64,000 nt of DNA from Mya arenaria. Taxonomy: Eukaryota > Mollusca > Bivalvia > Myida > Myidae. Location: NCBI RefSeq assembly GCF_026914265.1, contig NC_069136.1, positions 12,890,356 through 12,954,355 on the forward strand, written 5' to 3'. Positions within the stretch are counted from its first letter, which is position 1. Each line of letters begins with the position of its first letter. The notes below the pieces were generated by a model. It did not search any database. It worked only from the letters and a program-made list of their open reading frames with translations, and had not been told where the DNA came from. This document shows, one piece after another, positions 12,801-25,490 of this stretch. The translations under genes and the position numbers were made by a program.

Positions 12801-15800
12801 AATAGTTGTATTTTCGAAATATGTGTTTCCCCGTTAGCGGATCCAGACGGGGCTACCATGGCGCCCCCCCCCCCACCCCCACCCCCCTCCTTTCCCAATC
12901 GACAGAGTTTACTTTTTATGTCAATATCGGAGAAAAGGGTAATAAATTACGCTCACAATGCTCTATTCTGATTAGAAATTGTTGAAATGTTCTTGGGAAA
13001 GTACCCCCCCCCCCGACAACATTTTAAGCTATAAAAATTTTGGTCCTGAGGGAGGTGCACATGCGCGGACGATCCAAACTGGTTACACGTGTCATAACAG
13101 CCGTTCGTGATAGGCGTTGTTAACACGTTACAGTGTTTAATGCTTAATTGGAAAGTTTAAAAGTGTACTTACAGTTACTCATCATCGGGACCTTCTCGGG
13201 ACCGTTATGCAGATAGGATCCTCCATATTTGCTTGATGACGTCAATGGTGACGTCACATCACGAGATGGTGGTGAGTTATCGTATCCCTTGGAAACGTAC
13301 GAACTTCCGCTCCCGAAGGAGGAGGGCAACGTCTGATTTAGGGACAGAGGGCCGCGGCTAGGAAGTGACGGTGAGGTTGTTGGTCCGCTTCTGACAGAAG
13401 ACGTAATTTGGGGAGAATTTGGAGCCTTCGGGAGATGGCGTTCTTGCTCGCGATCGATATTGTCTTGTGCTTCTAAAAAGAAAAAACATATGAAAAACGT
13501 TACATTATGTTTTATTCTATAACTTTAAACGGCTTTAACCCATAATTAACTGTCACATGGATATTTTAATGGCTATTTAGCCAGAGCTAATTCCAGTTTA
13601 ACTTATCAACAAGACAATCTTTAAAATGAATATTGCTCGAAATATAATACATGCATAGTTAATATATAAATTACATACTACAGTCGAACCCCGTTGGCTC
13701 GAACTCCCAGGGACCGGCGACAACACTTCAAGCCTCGAAATATTTTAGCCAAGCGGGGATGCTTATATTTAGTGTAAAGAAATCGGTTAAATACATCCAT
13801 TTCGAGCCAACGAAGCTTTCGAGCAAAACGAGTTCGAGCTGACGGGGTTCGACTGTGCTTAAAGTCGCTCCTTTGGTTTTAATGTTAAATTGAAAGCACA
13901 CCAATGGGGAAAGTTAGTGTTAAAAAGCGTGATTTCGAGTTATATTAGTTAAATTTACTTTAAGAACTAGAATCTACATGTGTGCACTTCAACAATTCTC
14001 ATCCGAGTGTTTGTCCGACAGACGGTTAATGCCCCGGCCCAAACATTTGTATTCATTCAAAACTTTTTATCATAGTTTGTTCTTCTTTGTAATATTTAGG
14101 TCAACATTCATAATAAGTCCCGACGGACGTATCCGGGACAAAATAGTAATGCATGAGCACCCATCTTCAATGGTTATGGCCCCATCCATTTCTCGACCAT
14201 ACTTTTCACCGACTATAATTATAAAAAAATCACTTTAAAAATTAAAGATATGCCAATCATTGCCAATTTCATTTCATTTTTAGCATATATATTGCAAAAT
14301 ATAGGAACAAATAGGGAAATAATTCGTGCCCTCATCTGTTTTTGTTTATGTAAATTGAAAAAAAATAATAATAAAGCAAAACTAGCAGCCAATTAATAAT
14401 TGGTTAATCAATTACTGAATTAATTAATAGTCTTGCACTATTTTCATTTCGATTTGATTCTAGTTACAAAACAACGATTTTAAAACAATCAGTATGCGAA
14501 AAGCATGGCAGAAACGTGACATTACATGATTGCAAATTAAGCACATGTATAGCAAAACCTTTCTTCGTAGGAGTAGACTGGCACCGTATTACCAGCTGGA
14601 AGGAACGGCCATCTACAAAGTGCGGTGAGAGACCAGTTAGGGAGGAGCTAGCGCTAGGGAAAGCTCAGAAGAAAATGGGTGATAGTTCACGTCGTGCATG
14701 TATCATAGTGTATAATAATATATGTGCATAAAATTGTCAAACTGGAATATATGTAGTTTTGTATCATCGGGATGAATGCTAATGTTGGAAAAAATGTGAT
14801 CGGAGATGACCGTAAAAATTATGAACAATTGCCACTTGGGTAAAAATACGTAGCACGCGATCAAAAATACGGTGATAAGAAACAATAAATACAAACGTGG
14901 TAAGGGTAGCACTGGAAATAGGATAAACAAACAAGTATCACACGTGATGCGACGTCATGTGACTTTGAAGGACATGTATACACATTTATCTGGTGACCAG
15001 GATGTTATCAGGTGACTTTGTAAGACATGCACAGTTATCATGTGACCAAGATGTTATATGGAGCATACACCGTTATCATGTGACTCGGGTGTGATCACGT
15101 GCCACGATGGGACATACACCGTTATCATGTGACTCGGGTGTGATCACGTGCCACGATGGGACATACACCGTTATCATGTGACCCAGTGGTATCACGTGAT
15201 CTAAACTGACCGGAATCACTGTCACTGGCTTCATCCTTGAGGAACATTCGGCTTTTCGACTTCAGTTCGCCTGAAATGTCTCTCTTGTATAGTCCGAACT
15301 ACTTTACTATTATGCAGATGTGAATTCATGGTACAAAATATACATGTATATTCATGGCAAACGTGTATAGATCTACATTAGATACGGAGGCAGCGTGGTT
15401 TTATATAAAAGCTTTGCTAAGGGATACCGCGGTACGTCTATACGTAAAAGTTTAAAGTTCAATAGCATGCACATTAAATATATAATGCCATCAAATAACC
15501 AGAAACACTTGCAATACATTTAACAAAGCCATTTTGCTCACATACTGTTTACTAGTCTACAGTAGTTGTCTGTTACACATATTTTGTTTGTTCAGCACAA
15601 ATATAAAATTCAAATTGTGAAAAAGACGAGGATACAGAATCTGGTTATATCAGTTATTAGTGCTGTATCATGTACATATATAACAAGTTACATGTAAGTC
15701 TGGCCTTTTTTCTAGATCATCTAAGAAAAAGGATTTCTAGTCGGAAAAGGAAAAAAGCAGTATGGAAATACTAAACAAAAAGTTCACCTGTAACTCTGTA

Positions 15801-18800
15801 GAAGCAGATAGTCCAAGGGGGGAAGACGCAAACTTTTTTAGGTTTCTAAGCCTAAGAATAGTTAGCTTCTGCCCTCTACGATATAGTCTAATGAGTTTTG
15901 CAAACACCCTTCTGCCATGTTGCCTGATGACGTCACTGAATGAAGAACAATGACGCCATCTTGGCGAACGCAACAATCGAAACACCTCGGCCATTATCCA
16001 ACAAATAAAACTACAGAAGCTTGCCGGTGATGGCCGAGTTGTTACGACTGGCATGAAAGCAGATCGTTTTTCCAACTCGACAGATAATACGAGTATACAA
16101 CTACAACACTGAAAGCGTCTGAGGGATAATATAATCATAATGCATTATAGGATTTAAACTACAACATGGTTCACCTAACATCCATTGAGATTTTTTTTCT
16201 TCAATTATTTCCCGCGTTTGATGATGCAGCACATCTTAGAATATAAAAGCAAAATAAAGTTGATACAGAATAAGATTGACTTCAGTTACACTGTGTAAGA
16301 AATAATCAGAGAAATGATTATAACATTTGTTTAATATTTGTAAAATATACGCGTCGTTAAAAAATGTAATTTCGAATGAAGTTCGACAACGGATTTCGCG
16401 AAATCAATGACTGAATTATGCTGGAATTGAGAAAACACTCGCGAACTCGAAGTAATCAGCAAAGTGAATGGCATCAGTGAATGTTATATTAAAGAAAACT
16501 AAATGAAATATCTAATCACACAAACGGAGGTTCCTAGCTAGTATTTTGTCAGTGGATTTCGATACATTAAGTGTTTAACTAGTTTCGTGTGCATGTACTT
16601 ACTTAAAAAGTCCCCGAGGGATGTGGATTTGTGCGCCGGCGCTATAACGGGGGACCGGAGAGCCAGGGGTCGCCCTAGAACGGTTTCCGCTTCCGGTGAA
16701 GGTGTGCTCTTCAGGCCTGTAACATTGTCATATAACAGAAATTGATTTGTCAAATACACAAATGGTTAATTGATATCACACCAAGACAACAATGCCATCG
16801 AATCGTACTTCAATAAATTTGCATTGCATTGAAGCTTACTTTGTTCACTGATGCACTGTTGATCTCACTAGCGGTTCAAGGGAAGGGGGGTGCACCCGGC
16901 GTCCGGGTTTACTTTTTATTTCAATATAGAAGGAACAAGTAATAAAATACGCCCAAAATTCACCATTTCGGTTTGATATTGTAAACATTTCCCTGGGGGA
17001 GTACCCCCAAACCATCATGCCAACATTTTAAACCGAACCACTTTCGGTTCTGAGCGAGGGGCGCAAGTCAAAAGGCTGCGTCCCTAAGTTACGCCCCTTC
17101 TAACAGCAAATCCTAGATCCTCCCCTGGATCTGCACTATTAAGCCTATTTAAAGAATCTGACCCACAAATACGCTATACCTCTGATCGATCCATTAACAT
17201 TAAATACACATGTAGGTTTATGCAAAAAATATATATATAAATCAATGCATAATCATCGTCAACTTATTCGACTTGAATGGTAAAAACAAAAAGGCCTATG
17301 ATTTATGCACAGATAAAAAAAAAGTATAAGCTTATAAGTGTGTTCTTTTTTAATTAATAGCTAAGTAGCCACAAATTCCCCAGTTAAACCTACACTCTCA
17401 CAGATTTACCATTTTTACATTTTTTTTATTTTGTTATATCTTGGAAAGAACAAATTTTTGCGTAAATATCTGCAATGTTTACAATATCAAACACAATGAT
17501 ATAAGATTGCTGACAAAAGATTGGATCGCAGATTTTCATTTTTCCGCTCGAAAATTAATGTTTTTTGGCTTAAACCGTTACTAACGGTTCAAGAAAAATG
17601 CATAAAACATCAATTGTTGAGCTTAAATATAAAAATCTGCTATCTGTTTTTGTCAGCAGTCGTATATAACTGGTTTCCGTGGATTTTCGCAAAAATTGAC
17701 TCGTTCCAAGACAAAAAATAAAAAAAGATGTCAAAAAGTTCAATCTGTGAGAGTGCAGCTTTAAAAAAGTGACAAAACATCGCTCATTTTTTTTATCTGT
17801 ATCTAAATCATATGTATTTTTTTTCTTTCCTTTTAATCATTAAAGTCAAATGATTTAAACATGAGTATGCATTAATTTCAAAAATGATAATTTTGTATAA
17901 CCTATATTGTGCGTCTTTATTGTTAAACTGTAACGTCTGATTACTCATATAACTTTGGTACCATTTCAAATGCATTTGATGGCTGATTATTAATAGGTAA
18001 AATTGAATAAACAAAATAATAAATAGTACATAATACAGAAAGGTGTAATAGAGTGTACATTTTCCCTTTATTCGACTGAAATCGGATGAAAACTGACCTA
18101 CCGTCGAACCCCGTTGGCTCTTACTCCCAGGGACCGGCGAGAATACCTCGAGCCTTGGAAACTTCGAGTCAATCGGGAATGCTTACTTTTAACATAAAGA
18201 AATCGGTCCTTAACTCCCAGTTCGAGCCAACTAGGATTTCGAGCTAAGCGAGTTCGAACTAACGGGGTTCGACTTTATTTTGTAAACTCAAGGTCAAACT
18301 TTGATTGATATATAACTTTCGGTAACAATTGTTATTTTTTCGGCAAACCAAACTTTTTAAATGATAACAACATGATATGGGGTCGTCAGGAATATCTACA
18401 TTTTCTTTTTACACTATAGTCTATAGGATCACTTTTAGGGTATTGAAAGTGTGCTTTTCTGCCCTTTAAGATGTCTGAAAATGGTAACGCTCGGTTGCAT
18501 ACAAATTAGTTCGTGATAATTGAATATAATCTCAAAGATACATTATTTAGCAGGTTGAAACAAAAAAAAATGTTAAGTAAAGCAAATATATCCACATTTA
18601 TTTATTTTGTTAAAAGTGTTCTTTCAAGCAAAACATAACATACCCGTTTTTGTTGGCATTTTGTAAGAGTTCTGGTCCTTTGTTATGCTATCAAAATTGA
18701 GCGGTTCTACTTTTGGTAAACGGACCTCCTTAACCGCCCTATCCGGTGTACCATGACGACCAAGAGTAAAAGTTCCTGGTGGATGAATGGGTGGCCCTTT

Positions 18801-19976
18801 GTACGGCAAAACGAACGTCTCTTCGACGTCGACTGTTCCGTTGATGCGCACAGGGTGAGACGGAGTACCATCCGGTCCTCCATATACGTTTGTGCGGATT
18901 TCTCCCACGTCTGTACAGATCTCTTCAAGTTTGGCTCGATCTGGGCCGGTTTCGAACGTAAGCTCGAATTTATCTTGTGAAGTGACGTCATGAACGGCGT
19001 TCAATAATGACGATAGGCGTGACGTCACGGTAGGAAACAGATTAAGAAACTCTGGTTTGTTCGTAAAGACTAACATCCGGGAAGAATAGTTACACGCATT
19101 TTCCATCTCCGTTTTGTTCTTTTTCAACTTTGACAACTCAGAGTCTAACGAACTCTTTCGCTCCTGACAAATAACACTAACTCGTTCCTTTAACTGCGCC
19201 CTTCTTTTCTTCAAAATAGCCTCTAATTCGTCAAACACACTATCTACCTCAGCCGTAACTTTGGCTTCTTTTTCGTCAATAACTTTTGATTCGTTTTCTT
19301 GTTGCTTGGCATCAGAACTTATCACCGATAGTTTGCTCAACACCTCACCAACCAGCCTTTCAACGTGGATCTTGTTCTCTTCATAAACTTCGCCAAGATT
19401 TCTAATAACGTGGCCCCCGGCTTGGCTATGGTCCCCAAGCACACACTGTGTGCAAACAGGCTTTTGACACTCAGGATTATCACAGAAGTACGAAAATGGC
19501 TGATCCCCGTGACCTTCCATCTGGCACATCTCCTTCCGAGAGAAACTGTCGATACCGGAAGTCTTCAGCTCCTCAATAGACAGAACCGCGTGCTTTCGTG
19601 TAAGCTGCGTCCGCTTGTGTGCGCTGGTGCATTCGCTACACAGAAACACGTAACAGTCCCTACAGAACTTTTCCCCTTTGTTGTTATCTGGACAGTCGGA
19701 GCAGAGGATACTACCCGACTTCCGCTGGATGCGGACGACGTCCACCATGTTTTTCATCGTGCTGTCGGTCAGCAGAGCAAGGTCTGCGCCTATCGTATGG
19801 ACCTCCTGACACAGACCACAGGTGAGAAGAGAGCCCTTGGCAGCATTCAGTGCGCAGTCGCGGCAGAGCGTATGGAGGCAGGGCAGCAACTGCGGGGTCC
19901 GCTGCCGATCGTCGAATTCGCTGTTACAGACGCCACAAAGCACCGCGTCCTCATCCACGTCTTCCGTGGTCGCCAT
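9167..19976 (-). CDS. TRIM-like E3 ubiquitin ligase (RING, two B-boxes, coiled coil, long linker, B30.2/SPRY)
   Basis: Seven coding exons on the minus strand: 19976-18644, 16716-16603, 15270-15211, 13472-13173, 12172-11810, 10264-10187 and 9825-9167. The total is 2,907 nt, 968 codons plus stop, and every junction joins in phase 1 with AG/GT borders. The start is the ATG in TATGGCGACC, just after a strong acceptor (gtgtttgcag), so a 5' UTR intron is likely. Residues 14-56 form a full C3HC4 RING (C14, C17, C33, H35, C38, C41, C53, C56). B-box 1 is about residues 92-130 and B-box 2 about 151-189. A charged, coiled-coil-like stretch follows to about 330. Residues 445-749 are a Ser/Pro-rich linker split over five exons. 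The last exon encodes a PRY/SPRY fold. By family knowledge such proteins are cytosolic E3 ligases, often in innate immunity; the substrate is unknown. The acceptor of exon 5 (aaag) is the weakest call. Confidence 0.9.
12225..12400 (+). mobile_element. pogo/Tigger-like MITE (copy 1)
   Basis: About 176 bp with inverted ends CAGTCGAACCC and the matching TTTGACTG. It shares cccagggaccggcgaaaata and aaagaaatcggtcaaataca with the other copies. It is preceded by TA. It has no coding capacity. It lies about 50 bp upstream of exon 5 of the TRIM-like gene, in that gene's intron. Confidence 0.65.
12830..13065 (+). repeat. interspersed repeat, copy of the 16862-17130 family
   Basis: It opens gttagcggatccagacgggg, then a poly-C tract, ttactttttatgtcaatatc, gtaataaattacgctcacaa, gtacccccccccccgacaac. 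The same order of blocks occurs at 16862-17130. Both lie in introns of the TRIM-like gene. Confidence 0.6.
13681..13856 (+). mobile_element. pogo/Tigger-like MITE (copy 2)
   Basis: The best-preserved copy. The left end CAGTCGAACCCCGTTGGCTC and right end GAGCTGACGGGGTTCGACTG are near-perfect inverted repeats of about 27 bp. It is preceded by TA. It lies in an intron of the TRIM-like gene. Confidence 0.7.
14985..15195 (+). repeat. short tandem duplication rich in atcacgtg/atgtgac motifs
   Basis: Two near-identical 49-bp units (cgttatcatgtgactcgggt, gtgatcacgtgccacgatgg) at about 15070-15168 sit in older copies starting tatctggtgaccaggatgtt. CACGTG-like E-box cores recur. It lies 15-20 bp from the 3' end of exon 15270-15211 of the TRIM-like gene. 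Confidence 0.75.
15970..16062 (+). repeat. short interspersed repeat (inverted partner at 30862-30942)
   Basis: The stretch caatcgaaacacctcggcca, ttatccaacaaat, gaagcttgccggtgatggcc, gagttgttacga matches the reverse complement of 30862-30942. Related bits (ggaacacctcggtcattt) occur near 5560. It lies in an intron of the TRIM-like gene; the partner is in the receptor intron. Confidence 0.6.
16862..17130 (+). repeat. interspersed repeat, copy of the 12830-13065 family
   Basis: ctagcggttcaagggaaggg, ttactttttatttcaatata, gtaataaaatacgcccaaaa, gggagtacccccaaaccatc, and a GC-rich end near tcctcccctggat that mirrors the start, suggesting worn inverted ends. Confidence 0.6.
17390..17761 (+). mobile_element. 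foldback MITE, ACTCTCACAG family (copy 1)
   Basis: Inverted ends cactctcacagat and caatctgtgagagtgcagct bound an imperfect palindrome of about 370 bp. Internal arms gattgctgacaaaagattgg and the mirrored ctgtttttgtcagcagtcg pair with each other. Same family as 25491-25870. Confidence 0.7.
18101..18275 (+). mobile_element. pogo/Tigger-like MITE (copy 3)
   Basis: Same family: GTCGAACCCCGTTGGCTC at the left and AACGGGGTTCGAC at the right, with the shared gaccggcgagaatacctcga core. The ends are slightly worn and no clean target duplication is seen. It lies in the first coding intron of the TRIM-like gene. Confidence 0.6.
18644..19976 (-). other. RING/B-box/coiled-coil coding exon of the TRIM-like gene
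   Basis: A single 1,333-nt exon holds the whole tripartite motif. All eight RING zinc ligands are present, in the order C-x2-C-x15-C-x-H-x2-C-x2-C-x11-C-x2-C. B-box 2 starts at C151 and runs through C165, C170, C175, C178, H183 and H189. The exon ends with donor GTATGTTA in phase 1. The open frame extends upstream of the ATG only through likely intron sequence. A 246-codon antisense frame over the same stretch is a shadow. Confidence 0.92.
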
Positions 19977-21173
19977 ACTGCTGCAAACACACACAAAAAA
20001 ACAGTAGTGTGGGGAATACAGTTTGATATTTGTTTTCAGCACAGTACATGGAACGTAAGCAGACATACTGATATAAAACATAATGTTCATTGTACACGTA
20101 AATAAATGCGGCAATTTAAAGAAAAGGTAAAGTGAAAGTGCCCTAAATATTTAATAAGTTTACGTGTCTTTTTAAAAGCCTGATGCATCCGCAAAGGCAT
20201 ATAAGTAAATTGTTATTGATTTTAAACCTTAAACGACCTCACATGTGTTATAAGAGTGCCAGTAGAACCATTCAATTTAAAGATGCACTCTTACTCCCAA
20301 ACAACATTTACCACAATTAATACAGTTGTTTAAGTATTCCAAAAAGGATGAAAACAATGTCATAAACAATGGTTCTTATGAAGGATACCCATTTTAATTT
20401 GAAAGAAATGTGCAGAAAACATGGTATTTCTACCTAATGAGATGATAGTAGACCGCAGTAAATCATTTAGCATTCACCAATCATTTAATATTTTTGCGTT
20501 ACATCAAATACAAGGTTACAATCTTGTTATCAGTGATTAATATTTTCCATAAATGCATTATTTAGTAAGAAGTTTAAGGTTTATCACTCAAAATTTATGT
20601 TTTTATACATGTTTATGTATTGATTTTAAATAAGAGTGTTACTACAATATCCTGCGGGAAAAGAGATTGAATAATTAATCATATTGCATTTCGATGAAAG
20701 GGTATAAAACAAGTACAAAAAAGGTTTGTGTGACAATAATATGGGTGGATTTCTTGTATAATTGATATTACAGTTAGATTAAAATCGATGAATGAAATAG
20801 GGTGCTTTCTTAGAGAGGGCCGTAACTGATGTTGGCATTACTCTTGACCAAATCCTTTTGCATGTTTGATAATAGATTATTCAATTGTGTTTCAAATGCG
20901 ATAAAAATCTGTTTCCTGTTTTATTGATTGTTTCATTGTACGCTGTAATACATATATGCAATAAAAAAACAACAACAATTCAATGAAATTAAAGTCGACA
21001 GACTTCGTCGATAAATGCAACTGACAAGCTAAATCGTAAACTTGATATTGTTTAAAATCTTATTGGCTAAAGAAAGCAGAAGCGCCCTTCTAGTCATTAA
21101 GATTTAACACAATTTGTTGTAAATTACTTTGATTCAGCAGACGGAAACAAAGTTATGATGTCATGTATGCTAA

Positions 21174-21448
21174 TGCACCAGTCAATTGTAACCACGGCCC
21201 CCCAGGTCCTGGGAATAGCCGGGACTTTGACTTTCGGTCCAGCAAACCCCGGGTAAAATCCCCGCCCTGCGGGGACTAACTGATGGTTAAACCCCGGCCA
21301 AATTCCCCCGCACCCCAGAGACTCTATATAAGGCCCAATCTCCGCCCTGCAGGGGCACCTGGAAAGTAAAAACACGGCCCTTTTCCCCGGCTATCCCCGG
21401 TATACCCCCGGACCTGGGGGGGGGGCTTGGTTACAATTGACTGGTGCA
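21174..21448 (+). mobile_element. GC-rich TIR element (MITE) with TAA target duplication
   Basis: About 275 bp. The left end TGCACCAGTCAATTGTAACC and the reverse complement of the right end agree over about 20 bp, then both run into a GGCCCCCC tract and caggtcc. TAA flanks both sides. The interior is far more GC-rich than the surroundings. A 3-bp TAA duplication would fit PIF/Harbinger; that family call is inference. Confidence 0.7.
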
Positions 21449-21569
21449 TAAGTTGATTTACTTATCGGAGGTCAATAGATGATTTAATGGGTTGGACATG
21501 TAGGTTTTGATCGAAAGTAAAAGGAAAAACATCCATATGTATTTACTATTTAGTAACGTATGACTGTAA

Positions 21570-21843
21570 TATGTCTGGAAACCAGCGATATAAAACTGCT
21601 GCCCAAAAAAACAGATCGCAGGTTTCCATATTTACCGTATTTTATGCCAAACATCATTTTTTCTCAAAGCGTAATTAACGGTTTAAGTCATATAACATGG
21701 TTTTTGAACGTCAATATGAAAACTGCGATCTGATATTTTGTCACAATGCTTTTATACAGAGATTAAAGCAAAAAATAGCTCATTTCAAGACTCAAATTAA
21801 AAAAATTGTCGAAAAGGTTTATCTGTGAGAATGAAGCTTTAAA
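21570..21843 (+). mobile_element. foldback MITE, ACTCTCACAG family (truncated copy)
   Basis: The right end (tttatctgtgagaatgaagc then ttta) and the interior (aaaactgctg, cagatcgcaggttt) match the full copies. The left terminus is missing. Confidence 0.5.
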
Positions 21844-22988
21844 ATACAATATTTTGCACCACATGTATGTGCTGATACGGGGAACTCTTTTTATATGTTA
21901 AACTTTTACCCGACCTTTGATTAAACTGCTGACACTCGCGGAAAGGCGGATAATAGGATTAAGACAAAAATGTTACAATCTGCTTAAAACTAGCCACTAT
22001 AATCACATTAAAATAACTCCTATTTACATAAAGAATACATTCTTTTTATCAATTTGAATGTATTTAAACCATTGGGCACGTCATTGAGTCAGTTTAATGT
22101 ATTGTTAAATCTCTACGATAAGTTTACGGGTGTCATCTCGTCCGCTATCATCAATGGAGTTTATTGAACTAAGGAATGTGTTTGTACGATGAAGTACCTC
22201 GATAATAAACTGATTGAATATCAGAAATCGCGTCTTTTTTGATGAACATACGAATGTCAACTGGGAGTCGATCAATAAAGCTGAAACGGCCACCAGACAA
22301 AAAGGCACGATGCCTATATTTGCACATGTATGAAAGTATTCAAATAGAAATGTTTTGAAGCATTATGCATTTGCTGAAGTATTCCAACACAATTAAGTGG
22401 CTAAATGCTCCAACTCCATTTTTCGGAATACAAGTGTTTCATGACACCTCTGTAAACAATTGATGTAACAGTATTGTGTTGTTAATATAGTCCTTTATAA
22501 CTCTTACGTTGAGTGCTAAAACTTTTTATTCTTATATAATCATGAAATGTATATATTGTTGTATTGATGAGACTTTAATAAACTATGAAACTATATTCTC
22601 ATGTGAACATATCGTGGTTTCACTGTGAAAGACTAGCACGGATTAGGTTACTGAAAACTGGAAAGTTACTTTTAAGAGCTTGTTAAGTAAAGATTTTACT
22701 CGTCAGTCTTATTTTCATTGTTTGGCAAAATTTTAGTATGAATTGAATTTAAGCCGTTCTTAAAGATGAAAACACCACAGAAAGAAACAAAAAATAGCTT
22801 TGATGATGCTTCTACAGATTTAAGATGTTTGAAGTTACGACTAAAATTCTTTTAATCTAACCAGATCACAAATCGGATTGAATAGACAGAATTTGAATAA
22901 TACGTACTTGAAAACATGTCGTTCAAATTTAAATTCAAGAGCAGCATACTTTCACTTGAAGCAATTGAAATACACAACACAATCTTAC

Positions 22989-23060
22989 CTCGGAGCAGTA
23001 AAGTCTAATCACGTCTTTGAACAATTTTAACAAATATCCTTCACAAAAGCGGACAGCTCG
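22989..23060 (-). other. possible 5' UTR exon of the TRIM-like gene
   Basis: On the minus strand a good donor (CCGAG then GTAAGATT) lies at 22989/22988. The coding exon of the TRIM-like gene starts right after a strong acceptor, so at least one upstream noncoding exon is expected. This is the best donor I noticed upstream. The outer edge is a guess and no promoter element was recognised. Confidence 0.2.
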
Positions 23061-24307
23061 TTTGAGTCGTAAAAGCTAATTGATCAAAATTGATTATCCG
23101 AAAATCGTTTAGCGTATCTCATCTTGGGTAACGCTGCGATTTTGACTTAAATCCAAATCTTCTGAAAGAAATTCTTTGCTTACCATTATTTTAATGGTGA
23201 GTTTATCCATCTAAGGCTCCACGCCAAAATCTTTTGGCTCTATCGCGAGTTAAGCATTTTTGCAACTATAACAAACTTTGTCTCCAAAGAATGTATTTGT
23301 ACACTTTATACGCTATCAATTATGTAAACAAAACGCGTTTTTGAAATCTATATTCTATATAAGGCTAACGCTTTAACTAAACAAAATTAGTATATTTATT
23401 TTACAAACAGGAGCAGGTCCAAGCCTGAGACAGAAATTGTAATCCGGATAAGTTTTATGTTTGAAAAATTAATGACCCTATGTAAATAAAGCACCATACA
23501 CCCTGCGCCTTGCCGTGATCACAGTGTTAAATAGTTTTATCAATAAAATCGCGATTGATTCATTAGCCAGTAAATGTTAAAATGGATAGTTTACCTTAAA
23601 AAAGACCTTGGACACTTTAAATTAACCAATTAAACCTGGTGAGGTTGTCACAATTTCAATATCGATTACATTTCAGATCACTTAAAAGTCAATAGTTATT
23701 ACATTCCCCTCTCGTAATTTTAACATTCGCCTCCCCAAACATTAATTTCTGCATTTATACTTTAAATTTGTGTTCACTTATGAATCTTATCTTATTTCGA
23801 GATATGGGTTTTAATGTGAATTTTTAAGACATCGATCTCAATATCCCCTGAGTTCAGTAAAGGATAAAAGTCGCTCACGTATACTTTAAGCGAACGTTAG
23901 CAAGCTGTTTCTTTGGCATCCAGGTTGCATCGCTGCGCTTACACTGCAAGCAGGGAACAAATTTTTTGAAAGGAAAAAAGTCCTCACGATTTAAATTATT
24001 TTCGGTGGCGATTCTAGCGGGGGCGCGGGGGGGGGGACAAGGGCCCGGGCCCCCAGGTGACCGACATTGAACCATAACACACCTTATATTAACCTTAATT
24101 TGTTACCTTATCAATTAAAACGCTGATTTATATAATTATATCAATAGTGAGTCATAGTGTTTCTTTCATATGTACGTTCACTATTTAAGATGTATAAAAC
24201 AATCGTGTCATTTCAAGACCTCAGTTAAAACAGGTTTAGTAGTGGGTAAGATGGTTGTGCCCTCCCCCCTCGGGCCTACTCAGATATGAATTTCTGGATC
24301 GGCCACT

Positions 24308-24482
24308 GACCCAATACCGTGGGGTTATGTCAAAAGGTACTAAGCGACATTAAAATATTGAAGATTGGCCCAATACCGTGGGGTTAATGTAAAAAGGTAC
24401 TAAGCGACATTACAATATAGAAGATTGACCCAATACCGTGGGGTTGATGTCAAAAGGTACCAAGCGACATTTCAATATAGCT
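24308..24482 (+). repeat. 59-bp tandem repeat, three units
   Basis: cccaataccgtggggttatg, tcaaaaggtactaagcgaca, ttaaaatattgaagattg repeated three times with few changes. Confidence 0.9.
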
Positions 24483-24894
24483 TGGTTTTTGTTACTTCTG
24501 GCATAACTTTATCCCACCCCACAAACTCATTTTTGGTATAATTTATAAGGAATGGGTGTGTAGAGAAATATAATTTAGCAAAAAGTACCGAGACATTGTT
24601 ACATTTTTTTTAATATTACAAAATATGTCATTTCACGTTCGATTCGTGTTGAAATAGATGACAAAACACAAACTGCAATAACGTTATCTGTGTTTACGGT
24701 CATTTAATTTACATATATTTGAATAATGAACTAACAACATCCTTTCAAATGATACCAGAATTACATGGACTCACCAAGCACCAAACATTCACGTACGTGT
24801 ACATCGGATACCCGTTACACGAAGCTTTTAATATCGCTTCGCTTGCACGTGCCTTACATTGAAACTAATATAAAATGTAAAATTTGGAACATCT

Positions 24895-25029
24895 ACAATG
24901 TCCATTAAACTTGAATTCTTGTTATTATTGTATAATTTATATACATAAAATGTGCCCCTCTCTCTCCCTCCCTCCCCCCTCTCTCTCTCTCTCTCTCTTC
25001 TCTCTCCCTCCCTCCCTCCCTCCCTCCCT

Positions 25030-25080
<51 letters not shown>

Positions 25081-25143
25081 CCACCCTCTCTCTCTCTCTG
25101 TCCATTAAACTTGAATTCTTGTGAATTCTTGTTATTATTGTAT

Positions 25144-25196
<53 letters not shown>
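24895..25196 (+). repeat. CT/CCTC microsatellites in a duplicated segment
   Basis: Two (CT)n-rich tracts (about 24955-25100 and 25146-25194), each preceded by tccattaaacttgaattctt-gttattattgtataa. The segment has been duplicated about 200 bp apart. Open frames full of Ser/Leu/Pro or Arg/Glu on either strand are artefacts. Confidence 0.92.
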
Positions 25197-25490
25197 GGTC
25201 AAACTAAACGTCAGTTGCCTCGTAACCACGAGCTCATCCGTGTAACACTTATTTAGAACACATCTGTTTTGCCTGTGATTACGAACCTTTGTGTAAAATA
25301 CAATGACCACATGCACGTCTTCTTATGAATCTCTGTATATTTCAATCTCCACATGCGTTAAAGTGTACTTATAAACTCGTAATGACTAATTGCGTTAAAG
25401 AGGTCTAATTAATATCCGTATATTGCAATCTCCAAGGGCGTTGTATAAAGCGGTCTAATTAAAATCCATAACTTGCAGTAAACAAATGCG

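Larger units (their letters stand above)
19977..24300. other. upstream region of the TRIM-like gene
   Basis: AT-rich. Contains the TIR element at 21174, a truncated foldback MITE and a possible 5' UTR exon near 22989-23060. Small frames (21124-21375, 22105-22308, 23875-24075) lie in or next to GC-rich repeat and are not supported. Confidence 0.5.

Noticed and set aside
19365-20105. 246-codon plus-strand open frame
   Set aside because: It lies antisense to the RING/B-box exon, has no recognisable domain and no splice support. The minus strand shows all zinc ligands in place.
24828-25316. Open frames rich in Arg/Glu or Ser/Leu/Pro
   Set aside because: They are translations of CT microsatellites on either strand.
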